Origin: Desmodesmus armatus | Lineage: Eukaryota > Chlorophyta > Chlorophyceae > Sphaeropleales > Scenedesmaceae | Assembly: GCA_007449985.2 (NCBI GenBank) | Contig: VIIQ02000010.1 | Span: 372,001-436,000 of the forward strand | Direction of reading: 5' to 3' | Length of the DNA: 64,000 bases | In this document: positions 33,150 through 45,241 of the stretch, in pieces | Layout of the letters: each line of letters starts with the position of its first letter | How positions within the stretch are numbered: the stretch's first letter is position 1 | Made by a program: the position numbers and the translations under genes | Notes under the pieces: model-generated | Databases searched by the model: none | Told to the model about the DNA's origin: nothing | The model's input: only the letters and a program-made list of their open reading frames with translations

Positions 33150-35771
33150 ATGAGCACAGCAGCAGACATCCTGAAGCAGTCTACTGTCAAGGAGACAACC
33201 CTTAAGACAGTTCAGATAGATGGACTGGCTCTGTTGAAGATCATGCAGCACTGCGATGGGGCCCTGCCCAACATCGTCACAGGCCAGCTGCTTGGCCTTG
33301 ATGTTGGCCAGACAATGGAGGTTACAGACTGCTATCCTTTCCCCGTGAGTCACATACAGGCAGCTTGCACAGCAGCTGGTTAGGAAAGTCCAGCAGCGGC
33401 AGGGTGGCCCCATGTCCATGCTCGCCACTTATGATTGCGGGGGACGTTTGGCTCTGCAAATGTTCCTCACAACCTGCTTGGCTGTGACGACCAGCAAGCA
33501 GGAAGGTTTGCTGGGCATCACCGCCAAGCAGTGAGCAAACATATGCATTACAGACAGACATCATGCACATCCAGGAGGGGGGCAGCCTCTATCATGTTTG
33601 TGACGAGCTTCAAAGGGGTGCCTTCCAGTGCACACACGACGGAGTACATGCGCTTTTGCGTCATGTGTCAGAGAGCAGACTGTTGCAGAGATCGTTTTTT
33701 TAGAAATGGGTACCATTTTCAGTGCTCAGCCCTCTGTCTACTCGCATACATGCTGGCCCCAGGGTACAGGAGCACAGGATAACCAGCCTCTGTCTACTCG
33801 CATACATGCTGGCCCCAGGGTACAGGAGCACAGGATAACCAGCACCACCCCCTCTCTCTCACCCACCATATGCGTCAAGTTTTTTTGTTTTTTGCTCTGT
33901 CGCCGTTTGTGTGTCGTGCTGCAGAACCAGGATGAGGCTGATGCAGATGCAGCTCTGTCAGCCTACCAGATTGACATGATGCGCTGCCTGCGGGAGGTGA
34001 ATGTGGACAACAACACAGTGGGCTGGTACCAGTCAAGCGTGCTGGGCAGCTACCAGACACAGGAGATGATTGACACATTCATCAGCTACCACGACAGCAT
34101 CAAAAAGTGGGTGCAGGCAGGCAGTGCAGGCAGGCAGGCAGGCAGGGAGGCAGTGTAGGCGCATGAGGGCTGCTGGTGTTGCTGGCAGCAGCTGCCATAT
34201 GTTGGTGCCAGCAGCACTGAGCTGGCAGTCTGCTGAGCCCTATGTGATGAAGAAGAAGGAGAGCAGCCCGTGCAGCAGCAGATGCAGTGCTTGCAGCACG
34301 CTCCTCATGGCAGCGGCTTGGTGCCAAGAAAGTTGTTGAAAAACTGCCATTCAGGCATGCAGGCTGCTTGGCACCAGGCTGGCATGTGTGTTGGAGAATG
34401 CTTGTGGTTGTACGCGGCTGGGGTAGCTTGCGACACATCACGTGCAACCAGCCGGTGCATGTCATCATGTGTTTGCATGTGTGCGCAGGTGTGTGTGCAT
34501 TGTGTATGACCCCCAGAAGAGTGGTCGTGGTCAGGTGTCAGTGCGGGCCATCAGGCTGAAGGACACATTCATCAACCTCTTCAAGGAGGGCAAGCTCACA
34601 GGTGCGGGGGAGGCAGCAGCAGCAGTGACAGCTGAGGGCACATGCAGGCTGCAACCTTCTGCAGCTGTCACCTGTCACGGATGTGTGGACATACACGACA
34701 CTATGACCCCAGCGATGCGCTTCTTGTCATAGCTGCACATCCATACAGTCCTGCAGCTGCTGCGCCTCAGACAGCACTCGTGGTGTGAAAGATGACAGAG
34801 TGGCTTTAAAGCCATGGCACCCCTCCAGTTTTGATTGTTCATTCGTCTCTGCATGGTGTCACGCCTTCTGCTGCTGCCCCACTGGTGCTGCTGCTGCTTC
34901 CCTTGCTGGTGCTGCAGGCAAGGAGCTGCGTGAGGCTGGTGTCAGCTGGCGTGACGTGTTTGTGGAGGTGCCCATCAAGGTCCACAACAACAGCCTGACC
35001 CAGGCCCTCATTGCGGACATCAACCCAGCAGCAGGCGCCACTGCAGCGGACCTGGAGCGCCTCAACCTGGGCAGCGCCCCCTACATCAGCAAAACCATGA
35101 CAGGCTTGATAGACTGCCTGGACGACCTGGTGGCAGAGCAGCAGAAGGTGGGGGGGCCAGGAGGGCTAGGCAGGAGAGGGCCAGGCTGGGGCTTGCTGGG
35201 ATGCTGCTGCCGCTGTGATAATGGCAGCAGCAGGCAGTCAGCTGATGGCTGCATCAGAGAAGTTTGGATACAGTGGGGTCCTTGTGCAGTGTAGTGGTGC
35301 AGTTGCGGCTCCAGGTTGTGTTGACTATTGTTGTGGCACGGAGCACAGCAGTAGCCACCTGCCCTTATGGCAGCCGCTGCACACCTGCATTCCGTACCGC
35401 GCACGCAGTGCCCTCCTATCCCCACTGGCATTCTGTGTTCTTTACCTCCTAACCGCTGCTGCGCTGCCCCCGCATCCTTCCTGCAGGTGTCCATGTACCA
35501 CCGCAACGTGGCGCGCCAGCAGCAGCAGATGGCTGCCTGGCTGCAGAAGCGCAAGCAGGAGAACATGGCCCGCCGTGCAGCTGGTGAGGAGCCACTGCCT
35601 GAGGAGGACCCACAGATGTTCAAGCCCATCCCTGAGCCCCCAGCGCTGGACCAGTACCTCATTACTAACCAGATCGCGTCTCACTGCGACCTGCTGGGCT
35701 CTACGTCGGAGAAGGTTATGGCCAAGCTGTACCTGATGCAGGGCATGCAGCGGGCGGCTGCACAGCACTGA
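33150..35771 (+). CDS. Translation initiation factor eIF3 subunit h
   Basis: A cytoplasmic subunit of the eIF3 complex that promotes 43S assembly and, in plants, reinitiation after upstream ORFs. Five exons join in frame: 33150–33344, 33925–34106, 34489–34601, 34918–35147 and 35487–35771, giving 334 residues, close to plant eIF3h. The N-terminal MPN domain (about residues 20–150) contains the plant-like REVNVDNNTVGWYQS segment. The metal-binding His residues of MPN+ enzymes are absent, as expected for this subunit. The C-terminal half has YHRNVARQQQQMAAWLQK, GEEPLPEEDPQMFKPIPEP and LITNQ blocks typical of the family. Its end was duplicated in broken form at 825–1660. A TGTAA lies about 150 nt after the stop. 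Confidence 0.96.
33731..33842. repeat. Two identical 56-bp tandem units in eIF3h intron 1
   Basis: Units 33731–33786 and 33787–33842 are identical, each starting CCTCTGTCTACTCGCATACA and ending AGGATAACCAG. The lack of differences implies a recent duplication or an assembly artefact. Confidence 0.9.
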
Positions 35772-35919
35772 GGGGGGTGCGGGGGCTGCAGTGTGGGCTG
35801 GGAAGGGGAGGGCCTGAAAGGGGCTTTGTCGGGGCGAGGGGGGGGGGGGGGAGTGGTCAGCATGCCTGGGTTGGTGGTGGGCTGCAGTGTGCTGGCAGTG
35901 TTGGCGACCCTGGCAGCTG

Positions 35920-35924
35920 TGTAA
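35920..35924 (+). terminator. TGTAA polyadenylation signal of eIF3h
   Basis: The green-algal polyadenylation signal TGTAA lies about 150 nt after the eIF3h stop. It is conserved in the left copy (TTACA near 870), and homology between the copies ends about 36 nt further on. Confidence 0.6.
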
Positions 35925-35960
35925 TTGTGTTGCAGCTACTGCGCTGCTTTGGTGTTGATG

Positions 35961-36892
35961 ACTTGGCAAGGTGCCAAAGGTAGGCAGCCTACTTTTCAGC
36001 TGCTGGCTGATGACTTTAGTGCCTACTTGTAGGTCTTGCTGCAGTCATTTGCCTGGTTTTTATGCTGTTTGTAAGTCGTTGTTCAGCAACATAGTTGGAA
36101 CTTGAGCTGCTGTGTTGCGCCACACCTTGAGTCAATGATAGTACTGGTGTGCGCATATGCAGCTGTGGTGTAGTCATCTCCCCAACTGTTTTTTGACTGA
36201 ACAGGACTGAAACAAGGGAAGGGCTACAGGTCAGTGCTAAGAGCATGCACAAAATGGTGGGAAACTCGAGCATTGCTGCTATCAACATGTGTGCAAGCTG
36301 ATGCCCAGTGGTGCCAGCAGACACCCATCAATCCACTCTCCAGCAATGCAGATTCTAGCTATATAAGTGCCTTGCTGTGACCAGCACTGACACACACCCT
36401 TCAACACTGCTTCACCACACCATCAGCCAAACAACATGCAAAGAAACACAGCCCAGCACGCTAAGGCACCGACATGCAATCCAAATGTCACACAGCCCAA
36501 AGTGGCGTTATACCGCCTGACCCAGTTCAAACCAGGTGCATGTACGCAATTGGAGAACTCACAGGCCTACCCATCTAGCACCGCATGCTTCTGTGCCTGG
36601 TGCAGCATGCCTGCCATACCCTTCAAATTATCCCAGACAACCTTGCATCACGCAGTCACAGGCCCCAAGTCTGCCACCTGGTGCAAAACAGCGACGGTCA
36701 CTTGGCTGTGGCACAAGCACGGCCACAGTCAAGCACTACTACTATGGCACAAAAAGACAGCTCCCTGATACACATATGTTTGATTCATTGACTGTATGGT
36801 TGATTCATTGATTGTATTATACATGCGCCTCGGCTCATCGCAGCATTCCCCTCCAGCCAAAACCCTGTCCGCAGCCACCAACAATGCTAAAA
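35961..36892. other. Spacer between eIF3h and SINE
   Basis: A 110-codon open frame on the plus strand (36436–36768) starts about 70 bp after a TATATAAG at 36359–36366. Its counterpart on the left (4450–4900, reversed) has lost both the TATA-like box and the frame, so coding is not supported. The rest (36190–36892) matches 4411–5165 in reverse. Nothing else is recognised. Confidence 0.4.
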
Positions 36893-37125
36893 CCTGGGGC
36901 GGGGACCGAACCCGCCACCTCCCTAGCACACAGGCAAGAAGCCGTGTGCCAGGGCGCTCTGCCTTTGAGCCACCAGGTGTGTGTTTGTTTTTTTTTCTTT
37001 TTTGTATTTTATATTTTTTTTTGTTTTTTGTTCCATTTTTTTTGATTTTTTTGTTTTTTTGTTGTTGTTATGGTTGTTTATTTGTTTCGGTTTTTATTTT
37101 TTGTTTGTGTGTCTTTTTTTGCAGT
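36893..37125 (-). mobile_element. tRNA-like SINE with A-rich segment (right copy)
   Basis: The tRNA-like unit occupies 36893–36977 and the A-rich part (T-rich on this strand) about 36988–37122. The 95 nt at 36893–36987 are identical to the reverse complement of 4316–4410. The A-rich part differs from its partner by several indels. A- and B-box-like elements are as described for the left copy. Confidence 0.6.
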
Positions 37126-37234
37126 GGAGGTGTATTGTGAAGGGTTGGAGCTGCCAGCCCTGAGGCGACTGCTCAGCCTGGTGAGGTGTTGAAGCTGCCA
37201 GCACGGAGCCAGCTGCCTCATCCTCATGCACCCT

Positions 37235-38290
37235 CTAGTAGCATTTGACTATCACGCAAGCCTTGCGAGGGCCTGATGACTTGCTGCCCCAGAGCTGCTC
37301 CTTCATCCGCTGCACTTGCCCGACACACTCCACACCAGTGCCAGCAGGCTGCATGAGCTGTGACTGTGCAAGCATGCTGCTGTCTGCTGCTGCAGTGACT
37401 GCTCCCTCAGTGTCCATCCTGTAAACCACCTGCTGCAGTGACTTGCTGCTGCTGGACCCCTGGCTGAGTGTGTTGCTGGTGTGCTGCTCAAACTCTGCCA
37501 CAACAGTGCGGTAGCCAAATGTGCCATGAGGGCTGTCTCCCCTAAGGCTGCTCAGCTGCACTACCGGTGAGGAGAGCAGGCTGGACTGCGTGCCAATGAG
37601 GGTGGGGAAGATGCCTGCTACTGCCTTGCGCATGGTAGCATTCTCAAATGGGTCCAAAGGGGCTGTGGCTCTGCTGCTGCTGCGGGTGAGGATGTTAGCT
37701 ACCGGGGCAGCTGCAGCAGCAAAGGGTGAGGCAGGAGTCTCCACACACACCAGGGGGGTTAGCAGCAGGGCACAGTCCTGGGGCATGCTGGGGTGGAAAA
37801 TGCTGTGCAGAGCGCTCAGGGCTGCCTGTGTTTGCTGACTGCTGGGCAGCTGCTGTGGTGAGCTAGTGGTGGTGCTGTCCTCGTGGTCCTGAGGCAGTGC
37901 TAGAGTGGGTTCAACACCTGCTGCGCTGTTTGCAAGCTGCGTAACCGGGGTGATGTGTGCTGTGGCAGTGGATTTGCTGCTGCTGCTGACAGTAGGCTTA
38001 CTGTTGCTGCTGTGCAGCTCAATACACAGGTTGAGGGACTGCTTCTCGCGAACCAGGGCCAAAGAATACACCATGATATCCATTAGTATCGCCCTGATGA
38101 ACAGCGGGAACTGTCTGCTGCTCAAGGGCCCTACCATGGTCACGGGAGCAGCACTCCTCAGCTGCGGGGATGTTGCGGGCTTGCTGCTGCGGGTGGGGCG
38201 GAGCTGCTGCTGGCACTTGCTCTGAATGTTGAACATCAACCCCTTCCCCTCCGACCTATTCATCTGCTTGTTGCAAGAGAAGCGGGCCAT
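37235..38290 (-). CDS. Unknown Ser/Ala-rich protein (intact copy)
   Basis: A single open frame of 351 codons runs from MARFSCNKQMN to the KACVIVKCY end. The N-terminal 90 residues are of mixed composition with a hydrophobic stretch FIRAILMDIMVYSLALV. The centre is rich in Ser, Thr and Ala with poly-Ser runs. The C-terminal third (FGYRTVVAEFEQHTSNTL, then the VYRMDTEG region) looks folded. No known family was recognised. It lies about 1 kb after the PAS1 stop on the same strand, so it could be a separate gene or a downstream exon of something unrecognised. A duplicate at 3041–4104 is frameshifted. The long frame preserved in both copies up to that indel favours real coding. Confidence 0.45.
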   Translation of the reverse strand: MARFSCNKQMNRSEGKGLMFNIQSKCQQQLRPTRSSKPATSPQLRSAAPVTMVGPLSSRQFPLFIRAILMDIMVYSLALVREKQSLNLCIELHSSNSKPTVSSSSKSTATAHITPVTQLANSAAGVEPTLALPQDHEDSTTTSSPQQLPSSQQTQAALSALHSIFHPSMPQDCALLLTPLVCVETPASPFAAAAAPVANILTRSSSRATAPLDPFENATMRKAVAGIFPTLIGTQSSLLSSPVVQLSSLRGDSPHGTFGYRTVVAEFEQHTSNTLSQGSSSSKSLQQVVYRMDTEGAVTAAADSSMLAQSQLMQPAGTGVECVGQVQRMKEQLWGSKSSGPRKACVIVKCY

Positions 38291-39308
38291 GTTTTTTGCA
38301 GGCCGGACAGTACAGTTGGCTTATAATGCTCGTTGATGGCTCTGGAGGATGGTTGAAGTAGCTGTATTTGTGGAGACAAGCTGGCAGTCTGTGAAACTAT
38401 ATGGGCATTGCTCGGAGCTGCCGCCCGGGGCTGTTTAGGGTCTGCCACATGTCGATGGAGCTGGGCCAGGAAGTGACAAGTGCATAGCCAAAATACATTT
38501 ATAATAAATATGGCTGGCTCTGAAGGCTCGGTGTCATGGCACAGAGCTTTACCATTGCACTCAGTCCACAAGCGGACTCTAAACAGCCAAAGCATGCATC
38601 AAAGTCAGTAGGGGAAGCACCAGGGCTTCACCGTCACCAAACACATTGAGCCATGGCTTTGCCACACCAGCTCTCAATGGCTTCTCTCAGGGCTCTATCA
38701 TAGAGCCCTAGTATGGACCAGCGACTGTTTCCACTGTGCAGTGGACGTGTCCACATGCTGCGTGGAACGCTGCTGAGGGTTGACTGAAACATGCCCTGCT
38801 TTACCGTAAGCTTATGCGCAATGGTCTCTGGGCTTCTCTTGCTGGTACATCATGGGCAGTGAGCTGGTGGGTAACAAAACTGGGGTCGTTGATGGCTGAT
38901 CAGCCTGGGCTGATACCTGTCAACTATTTGACGATCCCTGCACTGCACTCAGTGCACTCGGTGCAGTGCGCTCGCTTGAGCACCTTGAACTCTTACACGG
39001 TGCATGCATGGCAGGATCCTGTATGATTCCGAAGGTGCTTGGAACGTGCTCGGTGCAATCTGGTTCCTGGGTGAGTCACTCAGGAACTGTATACATCAAA
39101 TGGATGTGATGTTTGTATTGGCAGTGGCCACCTCCAACACCAACAGCCAACAAGGCAGCAGCCACACCCCTGCATACATCCCGTGCGCACACAAGAGCCC
39201 TACCATGTGCCCAGCTGCCTACCACCATACTGCCAACTGCTTACCACCATCGCCACTGGTGTCCTGACTGCGATGCTGATGCAACATAAGGTTCCAGCAA
39301 CAGGAGCT
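38291..39308. other. PAS1 3' region
   Basis: No gene is recognised. A TTACA at 38993–38997 (TGTAA on the minus strand), about 310 nt after the PAS1 stop, is the likely polyadenylation signal. Part of the region (about 39060–39160) is conserved in the left duplicate. Confidence 0.45.
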
Positions 39309-42300
39309 TCAACCTTTTGAGAAGAAGTTGCGGAACTGCTGCTTCTGCTTTGTCGCTGCCGCCTTGGCCCGCTGCTTGTTTGCTGCCCGTGCTGCCTCAA
39401 CATCTGCTGCTAGGCTGTCGTCCAGCTCTGCTGCTGCTGCCAGGTACTCATCAGCCTCATCATGGTCCCCCTTCATTGACAGAGCCTTGCCCTTGCGGAA
39501 CACAGCCTGCACAGACATACACACATGCGTGAAGATTCAGGCTTCAAACTGTTTGTTTACACACGACAGCAGCTCATACCCAGCCTCTCAACCTGTGTGT
39601 CAAGACGCACAATGAAAGAGTTTGGCAAGACAGGCATCTCTGCAAATTGCTGTGAGCATTGACAACAGCAGGAGCTGAATGGCGCATTGAAGGCAACAAA
39701 GCAGTGTACATGCCGTTGGTGCATGTGGCGACATGTGAATCAGAGTCTCACACATGTGCTACTCCGAGTAGCAAATGCAATGTACACGCATTGGTGTGTG
39801 ATGACAGGGGAACCAGACTCTGGTTCCCCTACCGCTACATGCACCAATGGCGTGTACATTGCAGTTGCGACTTGGAGTAGCACAGGTGTCAGCAATCAGG
39901 CACTGGTTATGCCATGTGGCAATGAACACATGGGTTGCTGCTGGGACACGAGCATGTGCTCACGCACATTGCGACTGCGTCAGGTTCGCACGAACACACC
40001 CCTCCCCACAAGCCTGCATTGAACTGAGCAGCCACACTGCTAGTTGGGTGCAGGCCGCTCCTCATAGCTGGCTCGGTTTGTCACATGTGCGTACAGCAGC
40101 GCTGCTGCATGTAAGCCTTCACCTTTGCGTTGTCAGGGCTGAGCTGCAGCGTCTTGTCGCACCACTCTATGCTGCGCGCATACTCCTCCTGCTGGAAGGC
40201 TGCCAGGGCCAGGTTGGACAGCAGGGCCACCTGAACACACATACACATTCACATACACCGTGTACTTCCCGACTACATGCAAATCACATGCACACACATG
40301 CTGCACCTGCAGTGATGAAGTATTACCGCATTCCAGCTGTGCGCCGATATTACTGACAGATCCTCAAGGACTCGGAGTAACCTTGTTGGGAAACAATGAT
40401 CAGAGGAGCAGCGCTCATTAGAGTAAACAGGCAGCCGCTGCTGCTGCCAGCCTGGCCCAGCCCTTGGTATCCTTGGTCCTTGGTATCCTGGGTCCATTAG
40501 ACCAATCTACTCTGCATCCAAAGTAGAGCGCAAACGAAAGTACTAAACGCAAAGAGCCTAGCCCTATGCTGTTCACCTTGAGTGCATCAGCCCGCTCCAC
40601 CTGCTCCTGCTCCTCAAAGTCACGAGTGGACTCAATCAGGCGCAGCAGGTGCGTGTACCTGGACACAACAGCAGCACAACAGACCAGACATGTCTTTTTC
40701 ATGACCAACACACCATGGCGTAGCACGGGGCACGGTAGGTATACCAGACACATTATGGCATGCCACGGGGCCGTTAACTGTGAGAGCAAAGTGCCAGCAT
40801 GGAGTCCAAGCCAAGCGTACAGGGTGCACAGCATAATGGTGTGATGCCGGGATGAGGAATTGGCTGCATGGTGCAGCAAGACAAGCAGCCCTTTCCAAGC
40901 AGTCCACCCCAGACTAGTGGCGCTGCCCAACTGCCCAGTGATGATGCATCACACAGTTACTACCTAGTAGGTGTGTGGTGCCACCTCGCTGTCTGGAGTG
41001 TGTTGAACTGGACTGCTGTTAGCCACATGCACGTTACCTACTGCACGTAATGCACTCTTGTGCGACTGATGACAAGCACACATTTTGGCTGGTTGCAAGC
41101 CATGCGTCAACATTCAGCATCCAGCACACAAAGCCACGCTGCTGCCTGCCACCCGCACTCACTTGTTGCTGGCAAACTTGTACTTCTTTGCCTTGAAGAG
41201 TGCATTGCCCTTGTCCTTGAGCCGGTCCGACAAGGCCCAGCGGTCAGTCCACTCCATGTTCTGCCAGTAGCCCTCCCGGTCAAACGACACCAGCAGCACC
41301 TCAAACTCAACACGGTCACCCACACTGATGCCCTCAGGGGGAGCCTGGTCGTACGTCTGCGTCACGAATGGATGGGGCGTGGTGACGATGGGTGGTGTGG
41401 TGTGGAGCGCAGAGGGGAAGGGGGGATGTGCATGGGGCTGGTGGTGCGCGGTGACGCAGCGAGGGATTATGCACAAGCAGATCGGCGGACCTGGTGGAGA
41501 TGAGTGGGAAAAGTATGCACTCATGCGGGACCGGCATGCTGGTGTACTGGCTGCATTCCCGTCTAGTGACAGGCAGCCCTGTCCCTGGCCAATGCCCACA
41601 GTGGGTGCGGTCGGCACATGCCGTCCCTTCTTGCTCCGCATTGCCTTTTGCTGATGGCGCGGTTGGCCCAATCATCGGCTGGGTGATTGGCCTGCTGGCC
41701 AGCCACCCCTCCTGCCGGTGACCCTGCTGAGCTTACTGCTAGCATTCCGCCGTCAGTGCTACGCTTCCCTGGTTTCCCAATAGCGCGACACATTCCCTGA
41801 AGCAACCAGCAATCTGCACTAGCCCCATTACTATGCGTTAGCAATGGAATGGAAGTCACTTGACCAATTGGTCTGTTGCAAACCAAGCCACCCGTCTGGC
41901 CGGCACCCACCTCGTACGCGTAGTGTGGTGTGCATGTTGCTGCGGCCAGCTCCCCAGGCACCATCAGCTTCACAACCAGCTCCAAACCCTCTGGCAGCTC
42001 ACCACACCCAGTGTCAGCCTCAATCGGAGGAGCCTCCGCCCCACCAGCAGCAGCATCAGCAGCACCACTGCCGCGTGAGTCGTACACCCAGGGGCCTGGT
42101 GAGGGTCCTGCCAGTGAGCGCACCCTGCGGTGAAGGAGCAGCGGCGCGACAACAAACGTCGGTGTCTACGTAACATGTGTATTCATACTGAGATTGAGTC
42201 AAGTCGATGCATTATTGTGTGTGTATGCATATAGAGGGGCAGCAGGCCTGTAACCAGCTGGTGACTGCACGGCTCAGCGGCACATCCCCAGACTGCCCTA

Positions 42301-45241
42301 TCCTGTGGTGAGTGCCACAGCTCCTGGCCGCCCCTCACCTGTAGTGCAGGCGCACTGCTGTGTCGTGCAGGGGGCAGTCCACAGGGAACTCCCCCTGGCC
42401 CTCCTGCAGCCGACGCTTGAGCACACCACCATCAGCCGTCACGTCACGCACCTGACACAGCACAGGACGCCAGGCACAAAACAGTTTATGCGGGTGCAAC
42501 CCCCTTTGAATTTTAGAAGCAGGCAGCAGTGCAGCCGCACAGCAGGGCTTACCTGTGGGTGTTGACCGTGAAGTTCGACACGGATACTGACCCATTCAAA
42601 AGGAAATCCAACTCAAGGTGTGGGTACTGTGGGACGCAGGCATCAACGGTGGTGAGTGAGTCACACACATGCACGAATGAATCCTTTCTGCTGACACGCC
42701 ACCCCCCAGCGGACAGCCAGCACCCTGAGCCTTGTCGTGCAACCACGCTGACAACAGCTGCACGGCTGGCCACACTCCTGGCTACTGCTGAGCCTTCATG
42801 CATCTGCTTTACCAACGGCTGTGGTGCGTGTGCCCTTGGATCAAACCTGCTGCAGCACTACATGCCTAGCCTGCTGCCCCGGCTGGCATTCGCCACATAG
42901 CGTCCTGGCATTCGCCAGAGGGCGTGTGCCCCCACCCATACGCCTGGCCATTGGCCCACAATGCAGCGTGATCCGCAAATAAAAAACCCATGTTGCATAA
43001 CTGGCGCCCACCTGCACCAAATCCAGCAGCTCAATCTTCGCCTCCACCTGGCTGCACTTGGCAGGCAGCCGGGGTATCGACAACTCCCGCTGCTGCTGGC
43101 TGCCGCTACTGCTGGGCTGCTCTGCCTGCATGTGTGCTGCTGGTATAACGAACAGCGCCTCCTCCCCCTTAGCCATGGACCCTAGAGCTGCCTCCAGGCC
43201 TGGGGGCAGCTGGCCTGACCCTAGCTGGGCTCTGAAGGGCTCTGATGCTGCTACTGAGGATGATGATTTTGATGCTGCTGCTGACACACCCATTGGCAGC
43301 TCGAGACCGCTGCCGGCAGCACCGTCGTATGCAGGACACGTCAGCTGGAGGCTGAACACCACCTGCAGGACAGCACACAATACAACCAGAAAGTGGATCA
43401 TAGGGTTTAGTTGCACTGGCAGCCGGAGTGCAAGATAGCAGGGCAAATGTCTCCTGGGGGACGTCACCTTGAACATGCTGACAGGGACTGGCCAATCATG
43501 AGGTGTATGGCTGAGATACAAGCATCTTGCTGCGCCAGCATCATGCGTCAGCTGCACACAGACAGGGCCCGCCCGCTTGTGAAGTGCATGTGTGCTGTGT
43601 CAACAAGGCTGTGCCTCTGGGCCCCTGGCACCAGGCTCCCAGTTTGCTTGCATACAGCCAGGCCACGCAGCTCCACCCCCTACGGTTGACCTGTGCATGG
43701 GTGCGGGATTAGAAGAGACATGCATGCATGCATGCATGCAAGCACGCACCTCGTTGGGTGGTCTGGCAACTTCCCACTTGTTGCTGTCCTTGCGTATGTG
43801 CTTGACGATGTCCTGCTCCTCGCCCAGCAGCCGCACCTGAAGCATGCACAAGGGACACACACGCAGCACTGCAGCATGTTGTTGCTGGACTGCCTCCCAG
43901 GCTGGGACTTCATGCAGTGGTCAAGAAGACTGTTGGTGGCAGAACAGTTTCTGCGTGTACCTATTGCAGATAGCCCGCCAGGAGCCCATGGGACCTGGGC
44001 ACCTGGCATGCTGATGCATCCTGCGGCCAGCCGATTGACGAATGCTGCAGCAGGTGCTGGGGCACTGAACTTTTGAAAGGCTTTGGTCGGGTCTGCCAAC
44101 CCTGGAAACCTGCCAACCCGGTCACATAAGCCACACTCACCATGACAATCAACCATTCCCCTATCCTTCCTATTCTGATGCTGAACAACGCACCCCCAGC
44201 CAGAGTGCTACATAGAGTGCTCCAAGTTGACCACTTCCCCAGCCCCCCATTTGCCTGCCCCAAATGGAGCCACGCTACAGCCCACCTGCTTTGCTGGGTA
44301 CCAGCTGACCAGCTGCATCACGAACTGCAGGACCTGGTCTGGCTGCACCCCAGGGGGTGGCTGCATGCTGCAGTCTGGGTGCCTGTAGCCGTAGCTGGGC
44401 TGCACCTTCAGCTGCTTGCGCATGTTGCGGGTCATGTCTGCACAGAGAGGGGTGAGGCGCGACAGTGTCACCGCCAGCATGCACGGAGCGCACGCAATGT
44501 GCACAAGGCAAAGCAGTATGGCGCAGCGGGCGCACGCTGTCAGACGTAAAGCAGCTGCCAACGCGACCTTGCTGTGGGTGTTGCTGCAAGTGTGCTGCCG
44601 GCCGCTGACGATGCTGTCGGCACATCTGCTCAGCTGTACTTCTGCTCTTGCAGTTCCTGTGTGCGCTTATGTGACACTGTTCTTGCGCAGTCCCCCTGCC
44701 TCACCAAGAACAGCAAGCTCCCAGGCCCTGGGTGCTCTGCACCCCTTGCCCAACACAAAGGCAAGTGGCTGCCCGCTGCCGCCTTCCTCTGCCCATGTGG
44801 TGTACAGCAGATCATGCTCTGCATCTAGCACGCTGTAGTGAACGTACACCTGCACGTGACAAGGCAGCAGGCAGGCAGTTTGTGGCTCGCCGTCTCGATG
44901 AGAAGGCTACTGTCCATGCAAGGCAATGTCTTGCCCTCGTGGAAAGACCTGAGCTCACCAAGTCTCCTTCTTGAGGGGTGACAGTGCCCTCACCCTCCTG
45001 TGTGACTGCTTGTAGCACTGCACCAGCCCCTAAGTCCTGCTGCTCCCTGCAGCATCGCACAACAGCTGCTGTCAGGCCTCCTGTGCAGCTTGGTGCACAG
45101 CAGCGCCTCGACAGGGCTACTGGATGCGTACTTGATTTCCCTATCGCGTTCTTTGTTCTTGGTGGTCTTCAAATCCGGCTCAATCGGTTGTTCGTCTGGC
45201 AGATCACTCAAACTTTGGATGAGCTTCTTGAGGCCGTGCAT
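39309..45241 (-). CDS. PAS1: PASTICCINO1-like multi-domain FKBP–TPR protein
   Basis: An immunophilin-like protein; Arabidopsis PAS1 works at the ER in very-long-chain fatty acid synthesis and cell division control. Twelve exons join in frame: 45241–45132, 45046–44959, 44849–44705, 44437–44286, 43836–43750, 43362–43012, 42451–42339, 42124–41911, 41356–41163, 40658–40577, 40230–40123 and 39506–39309, giving 613 residues (Arabidopsis about 635). Three FKBP-like domains are visible. The third carries GEFPVDCPLHDTAVRLHYR and ELPEGLELVVKLMVPGE, closely resembling plant PAS1. A TPR region follows (KDKGNALFKAKKYKFASNKY, SNLALAAFQQEEYARSIEWC, then FRKGKALSMKGDHDEA), ending KQKQQFRNFFSKG. The FKBP active-site aromatic residues look incomplete, so isomerase activity is doubtful. 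The chosen ATG is the first in frame in exon 1. The last exon was duplicated at 1664–2065. Confidence 0.9.
39751..39888. repeat. Inverted repeat with perfect inner hairpin in PAS1 last intron
   Basis: Outer arms (from CACATGTGCTACTCCGAGTA at 39751 and back to 39888) pair with few mismatches over about 45 bp. The inner part contains a perfect 12-bp stem AGGGGAACCAGA/TCTGGTTCCCCT at 39806–39830. The whole can fold into one long hairpin. Confidence 0.85.
43719..43740. repeat. (ATGC)n microsatellite in PAS1 intron
   Basis: About five tandem ATGC units occur a few bases inside the intron whose donor follows 43750. Confidence 0.85.

Larger units (their letters stand above)
35048..39677. repeat. 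Source segment of the permuted duplicate at 825–5165
   Basis: This holds the end of eIF3h, the spacer, the SINE, the intact unknown ORF and the end of PAS1. The parts 35048–35960 and 36190–39677 have counterparts on the left; 35961–36189 has none. The outermost ends of the segment (35048 and 39677) are the two positions fused at 1660–1664 in the copy. Confidence 0.8.

Noticed and set aside
36436..36768. 110-codon plus-strand frame after a TATATAAG box as a gene
   Set aside because: Its duplicate at 4450–4900 has lost both the box and the frame, and the product has no recognisable features.
42549..42815. Extra PAS1 exon between the second and third FKBP domains
   Set aside because: The flanking exons (43362–43012 and 42451–42339) join directly in frame and match the plant protein without it.
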